Positions 36,201-50,940 of a stretch of DNA of 64,000 nucleotides are shown here, one piece after another (within the stretch, counting starts at the first letter, position 1; the number at the start of each line of letters is the position of its first letter). Origin of the DNA: Solea solea (Eukaryota > Chordata > Actinopteri > Pleuronectiformes > Soleidae). Under the pieces are notes generated by a model. The model saw only the letters and a list, made by a program, of their open reading frames with translations, was not told the origin of the DNA and did no database searches. The position numbers were made by a program, and so were the translations under genes. The stretch spans positions 19,499,180-19,563,179 of the forward strand of contig NC_081141.1 in NCBI RefSeq assembly GCF_958295425.1, in the 5' to 3' direction.

Positions 36201-39200
36201 TTAGTATGTCGTCCAAAATGTGACAAAAAAGTCATACTTTCGTATGTTGTCCAAAATGTGACAAAAAAGTCATAGGTTAGTATGTCGTCCAAAATCACTC
36301 AAAAAAGTCATAGGTTAAGATGTCGTCCAAAATGTGACAAAAAAGTCATACTTTCGTATGTCGTCCAAAATGTGACAAAAAAGTCATAGGTTAGTATGTC
36401 GTCCAAAATGTGACAAAAAAGTCATAGGTTAGTATGTCGTCCAAAATGTGACAAAAAAGTCATAGGTTAGTATGTCATCCAAAATGTGACAAAAAAGTCA
36501 TACTTCAGTATGTCGTCCAAAATCACTCAAAAAAGTCATAGGTTAGTATGTCGTCCAAAATGTGACAAAAAAGTCATAGGTTAGTATGTCGTCCAAAATA
36601 ACTCAAAAAAGTCATAGGTTAGTATGTCGTCCAAAATGTGACAAAAAAGCCATAGGTTAGTATGTCGTCCAAAATGTGACAAAAAAGTCATACTTTCGTA
36701 TGTCGTCCAAAATGTGACAAAAAAGTCATAGGTTAGTATGTCGTCCAAAATCACTCAAAAAGTCATAGATTAAGATGTCGTCCAAAATGTGAAAAAAAAA
36801 GTCATACTTTCGTATGTCGTCCAAAATGTGACAAAAAATTCATAGGTTAGTATGTCGTCCAAAATGTGACAAAAAAGTCATAGGTTAGTATGTCGTCCAA
36901 AATCACTCAAAAAAGTCATAGGTTAGTATGTCGTCCAAAATGTGACAAAAAAGTCATAGTATAGTATGTCGTCCAGAATCACTCAAAAAAGTCATAGGTT
37001 AGTATGTCGTCCAAAATGTGACAAAGAAGTCATAGGTTAGTATGTCGTCCAAAATGTGACAAAAAAGTCATAGGTTAGTATGTCGTCCAAAATGTGACAA
37101 AAAAGTCATAGGTTAGTATGTCGTCCAAAATGTGACAAAAAAGTCATACTTTCGTATGTCGTCCAAAATGTGACAAAAAAGTCATAGGTTAGTATGTCGT
37201 CCAAAATGTGACAAAAAAGTCATAGGTTAGTATTTCATCCAAAATCACTCAAAAAAGTCATAGGTTAGTATGTCGTCCAAAATGTGACAAAGAAGTCATA
37301 GGTTAGTATGTCGTCCAAAATGTGACAAAAAAGTCATAGGTTAGTATGTCGTCCAAAATGTGACAAAAAAGTCATACTTTCGTATGTTGTCCAAAATGTG
37401 ACAAAAAAGTCATACTTTTGTATGTCGTCCAAAATGTGACAAAAAAGTCATAGGTTAGTATGTCGTCCAAAATGTGACAAAAAAGTCATAGGTTAGTATG
37501 TCGTCCAAAATGTGACAAAAAAGTCATATGTTAGTATGTCGTCCAAAATCACTCAAAAAAGTCATAGGTTAGTATGTCGTCCAAAATGTGACAAAAAAGT
37601 CATATGTTAGTATGTCGTCCAAAATCACTCAAAAAAGTCATAGGTTAGTATGTCGTCCAAAATGTGACAAAAAAGTCATACTTTCGTATGTCGTCCAATA
37701 TCACTCAAAAAAGTCATAGGTTAGTATGTCGTCCAAAATGCGCCAAAAAAGTCATACTTTCGTATGTCGTCCAAAATGTGACAAAAAAGTCATACTTTCG
37801 TATGTCGTCCAAAATGTGACAGAAAAGTCATAGGTTAGTATGTCGTCCAAAATGTGACAAAAAAGTCATAGGTTAGTATGTCGTCCAAAATGTGACAAAG
37901 AAGTCATAGGTTAGTATGTCGTCCAAAATGTGACACAAATGTCATAGGTAAGTATGTCGTCCAAAATGTGACAAAAACGTCATAGGTTAGTATGTCATCC
38001 AAAATTTGACAAAAAAGTCATACTTTCGTATGTCGTCCAAAATGTGACAAAAAGTCATAGGTTAGTATGTCGTCCAAAATGTGACAAAAAAGTCATACTT
38101 TCGTATGTCGTCCAAAATGTGACAAAAAAGTCATAGGTTAGTATGTCGTCCAAAATGTGACAAAAAAGTCATAGGTTAGTATGTCGTCCAAAATGTGACA
38201 AAAAAGTCATACTTTAGTATGTCGTCCAAAATCACTCAAAAAAGTCATAGGTTAGTATGTCGTCCAAAATGTGACAAAAAAGTCATAGGTTAGTATGTCG
38301 TCCAAAATAACTCAAAAAAGTCATACTTTAGTTTGTCGTCCAAAATCACTCAAAAAAGTCATAGGTTAGTATGTCGTCCAAAATGTGACAAAAAAGTCAT
38401 AGGTTAGTATGTCGTCCAAAGTCACTCAAAAAAGTCATAGGTTAGTATGTCGTCCAAAATGTGACAAAAAAGCCATAGGTTAGTATGTCGTCCAAAATGT
38501 GACAAAAAAGTTATACTTTCGTATGTCGTCCAAAATGTGACAAAAAAGTCATAGATTAAGATGTCGTCCAAAATGTGACAAAAAAAGTCATACTTTCGTA
38601 TGTCGTCCAAAATGTGACAAAAAATTCATAGGTTAGTATGTCGTCCAAAATGTGACAAAAAAGTCATAGGTTAGTATGTCGTCCAAAATCACTCAAAAAA
38701 GTCATAGGTTAGTATGTCGTCCAAAATGTGACAAAAAAGTCATAGTATAGTATGTCGTCCAGAATCACTCAAAAAAGTCATAGGTTAGTATGTCGTCCAA
38801 AATGTGACAAAGAAGTCATAGGTTAGTATGTCGTCCAAAATGTGACAAAAAAGTCATAGTATAGTATGTCGTCCAGAATCACTCAAAAAAGTCATAGGTT
38901 AGTATGTCGTCCAAAATGTGACAAAGAAGTCATAGGTTAGTATGTCGTCCAAAATGTGACAAAAAAGTCATAGGTTAGTATGTCGTCCAAAATGTGACAA
39001 AAAAGTCATAGGTTAGTATGTCGTCCAAAATGTGACAAAAAAGTCATACTTTCGTATGTTGTCCAAAATGTGACAAAAAAGTCATAGGTTAGTATGTCGT
39101 CCAAAATCACTCAAAAAAGTCATAGGTTAAGATGTCGTCCAAAATGTGACAAAAAAGTCATACTTTCGTATGTCGTCCAAAATGTGACAAAAAAGTCATA

Positions 39201-39940
39201 GGTTAGTATGTTGTCCAAAATCACCTAAAAAAAGTCATAGGTTAGTATGTCGTCCAAAATGTGACAAAAAAGTCATACTTTCGTATGTCATCCAAAATTT
39301 GACAAAAAAGTCATACTTTCGTATGTCGTCCAAAATGTGACAAAAAAGTCATAGGTTAGTATGTCGTCCAAAATGTGACAAAAAAGTCATACTTTCGTAT
39401 GTCGTCCAAAATGTGACAAAAAAGTCATACTTTCGTATGTCGTCCAAAATGTGACAAAAAAGTCATAGGTTAGTATGTCGTCCAAAATCACTCAAAAAAG
39501 TCATAGGTTAGTATGTCGTCCAAAATGTGACAAAAAAGTCATAGGTTAGTATGTCGTCCAAAATCACTCAAAAAAGTCATAGGTTAGTATGTCGTCCAAA
39601 ATGTTACAAAAAAGTCATAGGTTAGTATGTCGTCCAAAATGTGACAAAAAAGTCATAGGTTAGTATGTCGTCCAAAATGTGACAAAAAAGTCATACTTTC
39701 GTATGTCGTCCAAAATGTGACAAAAAAGTCATACTTTCGTATGTCGTCCCAAACGTGACAAAAAAGTCATAGGTTAGTATGTCGTCCAAAATCACTCAAA
39801 AAAGTCATAGGTTAGTATGTCGTCCAAAATGTGACAAAAAAGTCATAGGTTAGTATGTCGTCCAAAATCACTCAAAAAAGTCATAGGTTAGTATGTCGTC
39901 CAAAATGTTACAAAAAAGTCATACTTTCGTATGTCATCCA
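30270..39940. repeat. Satellite zone I: GGTTA-type monomers, higher-order repeats
   Basis: Dominated by CATAGGTTAGTATG cores mixed with CATACTTTCGTATG. The rare word CATAGATTAAGATG, followed by a run of nine A, recurs at 31141, 33457, 35548 and 36764 (spacings 2316, 2091, 1216; the last is 32 monomers). CTTTAGTTTG recurs at 32741, 34298 and 38326. About 34298-35170 is repeated at 38326-39200 with an exact offset of 4028 (106 monomers); the copies diverge at 35177/39205. An 11-bp partial unit is inserted near 31007. Confidence 0.85.
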
Positions 39941-42900
39941 AAATTTGACAAAAAAGTAATACGTTAGTATTGCGTCCAAAATCTGAGAAAAAAGTAATAC
40001 GTTAGTATTGCGTCCAAAATCTGAGAAAAAAAAGTCATACTTTCGTATGTCGTCCAAAATGTGACAAAAAAGTCATACTTTCGTATGTCGTCCAAAATCT
40101 GAGAAAAAAAAGTCATACTATCGTATGTCGTCCAAAATGTGACAAAAAAGTCATACTTTCGTATGTCGTCCAAAATGTGACAAAAAAGTCATACTTTCGT
40201 ATGTCGTCCAAAATGTGACAAAAAAGTCATAGGTTAGTATGTCGTCCAAAATCACTCAAAAAAGTCATAGGTTAGTATGTCGTCCAAAATGTTACAAAAA
40301 AGTCATAGGTTAGTATGTCGTCCAAAATGTGACAAAAAAGTCATAGGTTAGTATGTCGTCCAAAATGTGACAAAAAAGTCATAGGTTAGTATGTCGTCCA
40401 AAATCACTCAAAAAAGTCATAGGTTAGTATGTCGTCCAAAATGTAACAAAAAAGTCATAGGTTAAGATGTCGTCCAAAATGTGACAAAAAAGTCATACTT
40501 TCGTATGTCGTCCAAAATGTGACAAAAAAGTCATAGGTTAGTATGTCGTCCAAAATAACTCAAAAAAGTCATAGGTTAGTATGTCGTCCAAAATTTGACA
40601 TAAAAGTCATACTTTAGTATGTCGTCCAAAATCACACAAAAAAGTCATACTTTCGTATGTCGTCCAAAATGTGACAAAAAAGTCATACTTTCGTATGTCG
40701 TCCAAAATCTGAGAAAAAAAAGTCATACTTTCGTATGTCGTCCAAAATGTGACAAAAAAGTCATACTTTCGTATGTCGTCCAAAATGTGACAAAAAAGTC
40801 ATACTTTCGTATGTCGTCCAAAATGTGACAAAAAAGTCATACTTTCGTATGTCGTCCAAAATGTGACAAAAAAGTCATAGGTTAGTATGTCGTCCAAAAT
40901 CACTCAAAAAAGTCATAGGTTAGTATGTCGTCCAAAATGTGACAAAAAAGTCATAGGTTAGTATGTCGTCCAAAATCACTCAAAAAAGTCATAGGTTAGT
41001 ATGTCGTCCAAAATGTTACAAAAAAGTCATAGGTTAGTATGTCGTCCAAAATGTGACAAAAAAGTCATAGGTTAGTATGTCGTCCAAAATGTGACTAAAA
41101 GTCATACTTTCGTATGTCGTCCAAAATGTGACAAAAAAGTCATACTTTCGTATGTCGTCCAAAACGTGACAAAAAAGTCATAGGTTAATATGTCGTCCAA
41201 AATCACTCAAAAAAGTCATAGGTTAGTATGTCGTCCAAAATGTGACAAAAAAGTCATAGGTTAGTATGTCGTCCAAAATCACTCAAAAAAGTCATAGGTT
41301 AGTATGTCGTCCAAAATGTTACAAAAAAGTCATACTTTCGTATGTCATCCAAAATTTGACAAAAAAGTAATACGTTAGTATTGCGTCCAAAATCTGAGAA
41401 AAAAGTAATACGTTAGTATTGCGTCCAAAATCTGAGAAAAAAAAGTCATACTTTCGTATGTCGTCCAAAATGTGACAAAAAAGTCATACTTTCGTATGTC
41501 GTCCAAAATCTGAGAAAAAAAAGTCATACTTTCGTATGTCGTCCAAAATGTGACAAAAAAGTCATACTTTCGTATGTCGTCCAAAATGTGACAAAAAAGT
41601 CATACTTTCGTATGTCGTCCAAAATGTGACAAAAAAGTCATACTTTCGTATGTCGTCCAAAATGTGACAAAAAAGTCATAGGTTAGTATGTCGTCCAAAA
41701 TCACTCAAAAAAGTCATAGGTTAGTATGTCGTCCAAAATGTGACAAAAAAGTCATAGGTTAGTATGTCGTCCAAAATCACTCAAAAAAGTCATAGGTTAG
41801 TATGTCGTCCAAAATGTTACAAAAAAGTCATAGGTTAGTATGTCGTCCAAAATGTGACAAAAAAGTCATAGGTTAGTATGTCGTCCAAAATGTGACAAAA
41901 AAGTCATACTTTCGTATGTCGTCCAAAATGTGACAAAAAAGTCATACTTTCGTATGTCGTCCAAAACGTGACAAAAAAGTCATAGGTTAATATGTCGTCC
42001 AAAATCACTCAAAAAAGTCATAGGTTAGTATGTCGTCCAAAATGTGACAAAAAAGTCGTAGGTTAGTATGTCGTCCAAAATCACTCAAAAAAGTCATAGG
42101 TTAGTATGTCGTCCAAAATGTTACAAAAAAGTCATACTTTCGTATGTCATCCAAAATTTGACAAAAAAGTAATACGTTAGTATTGCGTCCAAAATCTGAG
42201 AAAAAAGTAATACGTTAGTATTGCGTCCAAAATCTGAGAAAAAAAAGTCATACTTTCGTATGTCGTCCAAAATGTGACAAAAAAGTTATACTTTCGTATG
42301 TCGTCCAAAATCTGAGAAAAAAAAGTCATACTTTCGTATGTCGTCCAAAATGTGACAAAAAAGTCATACTTTCGTATGTCGTCCAAAATCTGAGAAAAAA
42401 AAGTCATACTTTCGTATGTCGTCCAAAATGTGACAAAAAAGTCATACTTTCGTATGTCGTCCAAAATGTGACAAAAAAGTCATACTTTCGTATGTCGTCC
42501 AAAATGTGACAAAAAAGTCATAGGTTAGTATGTCGTCCAAAATGTGACAAAAAAGTCATAGGTTAGTATGTCGTCCAAAATGTGACAAAAAAGTCATAGG
42601 TTAGTATGTCGTCCAAAATCACTCAAAAAAGTCATAGGTTAGTATGTCGTCCAAAATGTAACAAAAAAGTCATAGGTTAAGATGTCGTCCAAAATGTGAC
42701 AAAGAAGTCATACTTTCGTATGTCGTCCAAAATGTGACAAAAAAGTCATAGGTTAGTATGTCGTCCAAAATAACTCAAAAAAGTCATAGGTTAGTATGTC
42801 GTCCAAAATTTGACATAAAAGTCATACTTTAGTATGTCGTCCAAAATCACACAAAAAAGTCATACTTTCGTATGTCGTCCAAAATGTGACAAAAAAGTCA

Positions 42901-45900
42901 TACTTTCGTATGTCGTCCAAAATCTGAGAAAAAAAAGTCATACTTTCGTATGTCGTCCAAAATGTGACAAAAAAGTCATACTTTCGTATGTCGTCCAAAA
43001 TGTGACAAAAAAGTCATACTTTCGTATGTCGTCCAAAATGTGACAAAAAAGTCATAGGTTAGTATGTCGTCCAAAATCACTCAAAAAAGTCATAGGTTAG
43101 TATGTCGTCCAAAATGTGACAAAAAAGTCATAGGTTAGTATGTCGTCCAAAATCACTCAAAAAAGTCATAGGTTAGTATGTCGTCCAAAATGTAACAAAA
43201 AAGTCATAGGTTAAGATGTCGTCCAAAATGTGACAAAAAAGTCATACTTTCGTATGTCGTCCAAAATGTGACAAAAAAGTCATAGGTTAGTATGTCGTCC
43301 AAAATAACTCAAAAAAGTCATAGGTTAGTATGTCGTCCAAAATTTGACATAAAAGTCATACTTTAGTATGTCGTCCAAAATCACACAAAAAAGTCATACT
43401 TTCGTATGTCGTCCAAAATGTGACAAAAAAGTCATACTTTCGTATGTCGTCCAAAATCTGAGAAAAAAAAGTCATACTTTCGTATGTCGTCCAAAATGTG
43501 ACAAAAAAGTCATACTTTCGTATGTCGTCCAAAATGTGACAAAAAAGTCATACTTTCGTATGTCGTCCAAAATGTGACAAAAAAGTCATACTTTCGTATG
43601 TCGTCCAAAATGTGACAAAAAAGTCATAGGTTAGTATGTCGTCCAAAATCACTCAAAAAAGTCATAGGTTAGTATGTCGTCCAAAATGTGACAAAAAAGT
43701 CATAGGTTAGTATGTCGTCCAAAATCACTCAAAAAAGTCATAGGTTAGTATGTCGTCCAAAATGTTACAAAAAAGTCATAGGTTAGTATGTCGTCCAAAA
43801 TGTGACAAAAAAGTCATAGGTTAGTATGTCGTCCAAAATGTGACAAAAAAGTCATACTTTCGTATGTCGTCCAAAATGTGACAAAAAAGTCATACTTTCG
43901 TATGTCGTCCAAAACGTGACAAAAAAGTCATAGGTTAATATGTCGTCCAAAATCACTCAAAAAAGTCATAGGTTAGTATGTCGTCCAAAATGTGACAAAA
44001 AAGTCATAGGTTAGTATGTCGTCCAAAATCACTCAAAAAAGTCATAGGTTAGTATGTCGTCCAAAATGTTACAAAAAAGTCATACTTTCGTATGTCATCC
44101 AAAATTTGACAAAAAAGTAATACGTTAGTATTGCGTCCAAAATCTGAGAAAAAAGTAATACGTTAGTATTGCGTCCAAAATCTGAGAAAAAAAAGTCATA
44201 CTTTCGTATGTCGTCCAAAATGTGACAAAAAAGTCATACTTTCGTATGTCGTCCAAAATCTGAGAAAAAAAAGTCATACTTTCGTATGTCGTCCAAAATG
44301 TGACAAAAAAGTCATACTTTCGTATGTCGTCCAAAATGTGACAAAAAAGTCATACTTTCGTATGTCGTCCAAAATGTGACAAAAAAGTCATACTTTCGTA
44401 TGTCGTCCAAAATGTGACAAAAAAGTCATAGGTTAGTATGTCGTCCAAAATCACTCAAAAAAGTCATAGGTTAGTATGTCGTCCAAAATGTGACAAAAAA
44501 GTCATAGGTTAGTATGTCGTCCAAAATCACTCAAAAAAGTCATAGGTTAGTATGTCGTCCAAAATGTTACAAAAAAGTCATAGGTTAGTATGTCGTCCAA
44601 AATGTGACAAAAAAGTCATAGGTTAGTATGTCGTCCAAAATGTGACAAAAAAGTCATACTTTCGTATGTCGTCCAAAATGTGACAAAAAAGTCATACTTT
44701 CGTATGTCGTCCAAAACGTGACAAAAAAGTCATAGGTTAATATGTCGTCCAAAATCACTCAAAAAAGTCATAGGTTAGTATGTCGTCCAAAATGTGACAA
44801 AAAAGTCGTAGGTTAGTATGTCGTCCAAAATCACTCAAAAAAGTCATAGGTTAGTATGTCGTCCAAAATGTTACAAAAAAGTCATACTTTCGTATGTCAT
44901 CCAAAATTTGACAAAAAAGTAATACGTTAGTATTGCGTCCAAAATCTGAGAAAAAAGTAATACGTTAGTATTGCGTCCAAAATCTGAGAAAAAAAAGTCA
45001 TACTTTCGTATGTCGTCCAAAATGTGACAAAAAGTTATACTTTCGTATGTCGTCCAAAATCTGAGAAAAAAAAGTCATACTTTCGTATGTCGTCCAAAAT
45101 GTGACAAAAAAGTCATACTTTCGTATGTCGTCCAAAATCTGAGAAAAAAAAGTCATACTTTCGTATGTCGTCCAAAATGTGACAAAAAAGTCATACTTTC
45201 GTATGTCGTCCAAAATGTGACAAAAAAGTCATACTTTCGTATGTCGTCCAAAATGTGACAAAAAAGTCATAGGTTAGTATGTCGTCCAAAATGTGACAAA
45301 AAAGTCATAGGTTAGTATGTCGTCCAAAATGTGACAAAAAAGTCATAGGTTAGTATGTCGTCCAAAATCACTCAAAAAAGTCATAGGTTAGTATGTCGTC
45401 CAAAATGTAACAAAAAAGTCATAGGTTAAGATGTCGTCCAAAATGTGACAAAGAAGTCATACTTTCGTATGTCGTCCAAAATGTGACAAAAAAGTCATAG
45501 GTTAGTATGTCGTCCAAAATAACTCAAAAAAGTCATAGGTTAGTATGTCGTCCAAAATTTGACATAAAAGTCATACTTTAGTATGTCGTCCAAAATCACA
45601 CAAAAAAGTCATACTTTCGTATGTCGTCCAAAATGTGACAAAAAAGTCATACTTTCGTATGTCGTCCAAAATCTGAGAAAAAAAAGTCATACTTTCGTAT
45701 GTCGTCCAAAATGTGACAAAAAAGTCATACTTTCGTATGTCGTCCAAAATGTGACAAAAAAGTCATACTTTCGTATGTCGTCCAAAATGTGACAAAAAAG
45801 TCATAGGTTAGTATGTCGTCCAAAATCACTCAAAAAAGTCATAGGTTAGTATGTCGTCCAAAATGTGACAAAAAAGTCATAGGTTAGTATGTCGTCCAAA

Positions 45901-48900
45901 ATCACTCAAAAAAGTCATAGGTTAGTATGTCGTCCAAAATGTTACAAAAAAGTCATAGGTTAGTATGTCGTCCAAAATGTGACAAAAAAGTCATAGGTTA
46001 GTATGTCGTCCAAAATGTGACAAAAAAGTCATACTTTCGTATGTCGTCCAAAATGTGACAAAAAAGTCATACTTTCGTATGTCGTCCAAAACGTGACAAA
46101 AAAGTCATAGGTTAATATGTCGTCCAAAATCACTCAAAAAAGTCATAGGTTAGTATGTCGTCCAAAATGTGACAAAAAAGTCATAGGTTAGTATGTCGTC
46201 CAAAATCACTCAAAAAAGTCATAGGTTAGTATGTCGTCCAAAATGTTACAAAAAAGTCATACTTTCGTATGTCATCCAAAATTTGACAAAAAAGTAATAC
46301 GTTAGTATTGCGTCCAAAATCTGAGAAAAAAGTAATACGTTAGTATTGCGTCCAAAATCTGAGAAAAAAAAGTCATACTTTCGTATGTCGTCCAAAATGT
46401 GACAAAAAAGTCATACTTTCGTATGTCGTCCAAAATCTGAGAAAAAAAAGTCATACTTTCGTATGTCGTCCAAAATGTGACAAAAAAGTCATACTTTCGT
46501 ATGTCGTCCAAAATGTGACAAAAAAGTCATACTTTCGTATGTCGTCCAAAATGTGACAAAAAAGTCATAGGTTAGTATGTCGTCCAAAATCACTCAAAAA
46601 AGTCATAGGTTAGTATGTCGTCCAAAATGTTACAAAAAAGTCATAGGTTAGTATGTCGTCCAAAATGTGACAAAAAAGTCATAGGTTAGTATGTCGTCCA
46701 AAATGTGACAAAAAAGTCATAGGTTAGTATGTCGTCGAAAATCACTCAAAAAAGTCATAGGTTAGTATGTCGTCCAAAATGTGACAAAAAAGTCATACTT
46801 TCGTATGTCCTCCAAAATGTGACAAAAAAGTCATACTTTCGTATGTCGTCCAAAACGTGACAAAAAAGTCATAGGTTAGTATGTCGTCCAAAATCACTCA
46901 AAAAAGTCATAGGTTAGTATGTCGTCCAAAATGTGACAAAAAAGTCATAGGTTAGTATGTCGTCCAAAATCACTCAAAAAAGTCATAGGTTAGTATGTCG
47001 TCCAAAATGTTACAAAAAAGTCATACTTTCGTATGTCATCCAAAATTTGACAAAAAAGTAATACGTTAGTATTGCGTCCAAAATCTGAGAAAAAAGTAAT
47101 ACGTTAGTATTGCGTCCAAAATCTGAGAAAAAAAAGTCATACTTTCGTATGTCGTCCAAAATGTGACAAAAAAGTCATACTTTTGTATGTCGTCCAAAAT
47201 CTGAGAAAAAAAGTCATACTTTCGTATGTCGTCCAAAATGTGACAAAAAAGTCATACTTTCGTATGTCGTCCAAAATGTGACAAAAAAGTCATACTTTCG
47301 TATGTCGTCCAAAATGTGACAAAAAAGTCATAGGTTAGTATGTCGTCCAAAATCACTCAAAAAAGTCATAGGTTAGTATGTCGTCCAAAATGTAACAAAA
47401 AAGTCATAGGTTAAGATGTCGTCCAAAATGTGACAAAAAAGTCATACTTCAGTATGTCGTCCAAAATGTGACAAAAAAGTCATAGGTTAGTATGTCGTCC
47501 AAAATCACTCAAAAAAGTCATAGGTTAGTATGTCGTCCAAAATGTTACAAAAAAGTCATAGGTTAGTATGTCGTCCAAAATGTGACAAAAAAGTCAAAGG
47601 GTTAGTATGTCGTCCAAAATGTGACAAAAAAGTCATACTTTCGTATGTCGTCCAAAATGTGACAAAAAAGTCATACTTTCGTATGTCGTCCAAAACGTGA
47701 CAAAAAAGTCATAGGTTAGTATGTCGTCCAAAATCACTCAAAAAAGTCATAGGTTAGTATGTCGTCCAAAATGTGACAAAAAAGTCATAGGTTAGTATGT
47801 CGTCCAAAATCACTCAAAAAAGTCATAGGTTAGTATGTCGTCCAAAATGTTACAAAAAAGTCATACTTTCGTATGTCATCCAAAATTTGACAAAAAAGTA
47901 ATACGTTAGTATTGCGTCCAAAATCTGAGAAAAAAGTCATACTTTCGTATGTCGTTCAAAATCTGAGAAAAAAAAGTCATACTTTCGTATGTCGTCCAAA
48001 ATGTGACAAAAAAGTCATACTTTCGTATGTCGTCCAAAATGTGACAAAAAAGTCATAGGTTAGTATGTCGTCCAAAATCACTCAAAAAAGTCATAGGTTA
48101 GTATGTCGTCCAAAATGTAACAAAAAAGTCATAGGTTAAGATATCGTCCAAAATGTGACAAAAAAGTCATACTTCAGTATGTCGTCCAAAATGTGACAAA
48201 AAAGTCATAGGTTAGTATGTCGTCCAAAATCACTCAAAAAAGTCATAGGTTAGTATGTCGTCCAAAATGTGACAAAAAAGTCATAGGTTAGTATGTCGTC
48301 CAAAATCACTCAAAAAAGTCATAGGTTAGTATGTCGTCCAAAATGTTACAAAAAAGTCATAGGTTAGTATGTCGTCCAAAATGTGACAAAAAAGTCATAG
48401 GTTAGTATGTCGTCCAAAATGTGACAAAAAAGTCATACTTTCGTATGTCGTCCAAAATGTGACAAAAAAGTCATACTTTCGTATGTCGTCCAAAACGTGA
48501 CAAAAAAGTCATAGGTTAATATGTCGTCCAAAATCACTCAAAAAAGTCATAGGTTAGTATGTCGTCCAAAATGTGACAAAAAAGTCATACTTTTGTATTT
48601 CACCTAAATCTGAGAAAAAAAGTCATACTTTCGTATGTCGTCCAAAATGTGACAAAAAAGTCATACTTTCGTATGTCGTCCAAAATGTGACAAAAAAGTC
48701 ATACTTTCGTATGTCGTCCAAAATGTGACAAAAAAGTCATAGGTTAGTATGTCGTCCAAAATCACTCAAAAAAGTCATAGGTTAGTATGTCGTCCAAAAT
48801 GTAACAAAAAAGTCATAGGTTAAGATGTCGTCCAAAATGTGACAAAAAAGTCATACTTCAGTATGTCGTCCAAAATGTGACAAAAAAGTCATAGGTTAGT

Positions 48901-50940
48901 ATGTCGTCCAAAATCACTCAAAAAAGTCATAGGTTAGTATGTCGTCCAAAATGTTACAAAAAAGTCATAGGTTAGTATGTCGTCCAAAATGTGACAAAAA
49001 AGTCATAGGTTAGTATGTCGTCCAAAATGTGACAAAAAAGTCATACTTTCGTATGTCGTCCAAAATGTGACAAAAAAGTCATACTTTCGTATGTCGTCCA
49101 AAACGTGACAAAAAAGTCATAGGTTAGTATGTCGTCCAAAATCACTCAAAAAAGTCATAGGTTAGTATGTCGTCCAAAATGTGACAAAAAAGTCATAGGT
49201 TAGTATGTCGTCCAAAATCACTCAAAAAAGTCATAGGTTAGTATGTCGTCCAAAATGTTACAAAAAAGTCATACTTTCGTATGTCATCCAAAATTTGACA
49301 AAAAAGTAATACGTTAGTATTGCGTCCAAAATCTGAGAAAAAAGTCATACTTTCGTATGTCGTCCAAAATCTGAGAAAAAAAAGTCATACTTTCGTATGT
49401 CGTCCAAAATGTGACAAAAAAGTCATACTTTCGTATGTCGTCCAAAATGTGACAAAAAAGTCATAGGTTAGTATGTCGTCCAAAATCACTCAAAAAAGTC
49501 ATAGGTTAGTATGTCGTCCAAAATGTAACAAAAAAGTCATAGGTTAAGATGTCGTCCAAAATGTGACAAAAAAGTCATACTTCAGTATGTCGTCCAAAAT
49601 GTGACAAAAAAGTCATAGGTTAGTATGTCGTCCAAAATCACTCAAAAAAGTCATAGGTTAGTATGTCGTCCAAAATGTGACAAAAAAGTCATAGGTTAGT
49701 ATGTCGTCCAAAATCACTCAAAAAAGTCATAGGTTAGTATGTCGTCCAAAATGTTACAAAAAAGTCATAGGTTAGTATGTCGTCCAAAATGTGACAAAAA
49801 AGTCATAGGTTAGTATGTCGTCCAAAATGTGACAAAAAAGTCATACTTTCGTATGTCGTCCAAAATGTGACAAAAAAGTCATACTTTCGTATGTCGTCCA
49901 AAACGTGACAAAAAAGTCATAGGTTAATATGTCGTCCAAAATCACTCAAAAAAGTCATAGGTTAGTATGTCGTCCAAAATGTGACAAAAAAGTCATAGGT
50001 TAGTATGTCGTCCAAAATCACTCAAAAAAGTCATAGGTTAGTATGTCGTCCAAAATGTTACAAAAAAGTCATACTTTCGTATGTCATCCAAAATTTGACA
50101 AAAAAGTAATACGTTAGTATTGCGTCCAAAATCTGAGAAAAAAGTCATACTTTCGTATGTCGTCCAAAATCTGAGAAAAAAAAGTCATACTTTCGTATGT
50201 CGTCCAAAATGTGACAAAAAAGTCATACTTTCGTATGTCGTCCAAAATGTGACAAAAAAGTCATACTTTCGTATATCTTCCAAAATGTGACAAAAAAGTC
50301 ATAGGTTAGTATGTCGTCCAAAATCACTCAAAAAAGTCATAGGTTAGTATGTCGTCCAAAATGTTACAAAAAAGTCATAGGTTAGTATGTCGTCCAAAAT
50401 GTGACAAAAAAGTCATAGGTTAGTATGTCGTCCAAAATGTGACAAAAAAGTCATAGGTTAAGATGTCGTCCAAAATGTGACAAAAAAGTCATAGGTTAGT
50501 ATGTCGTCCAAAATCACTCAAAAAAGTCATAGGTTAGTATGTCGTCCAAAATGTAACAAAAAAGTCATAGGTTAAGATGTCGTCCAAAATGTGACAAAAA
50601 AGTCATACTTTCGTATGTCGTCCAAAATGTGACAAAAAAGTCATAGGTTAGTATGTCGTCCAAAATAACTCAAAAAAGTCATAGGTTAGTATGTCGTCCA
50701 AAATTTGACATAAAAGTCATACTTTAGTATGTCGTCCAAAATCACTCAAAAAAGTCATACTTTCGTATGTCGTCCAAAATGTGACAAAAAAGTCATACTT
50801 TCGTATGTCGTCCAAAATCTGAGAAAAAAAAGTCATACTTTCGTATGTCGTCCAAAATGTGACAAAAAAGTCATACTTTCGTATGTCGTCCAAAATGTGA
50901 CAAAAAAGTCATACTTAAGTATGTCGTCCAAAATGTGACA
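39941..50940. repeat. Satellite zone II: AATACGTTAGTATT and CTGAG subtypes, about 2.75-kb higher-order repeat
   Basis: The subtype AATACGTTAGTATTG with CTGAGAAAA appears here, usually as a pair, at about 39957, 41368, 42169, 44117, 44919, 46290 and 47059, and singly at 47899, 49307 and 50106. A second marker (CATAAAAGTCATACTTTAG followed by CACACAAAAAA) lies near 40600, 42815, 43349 and 45564, spacings 2215, 534, 2215, giving a repeat of 2749 bp. After about 46.5 kb the period shortens and becomes irregular. Confidence 0.8.
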
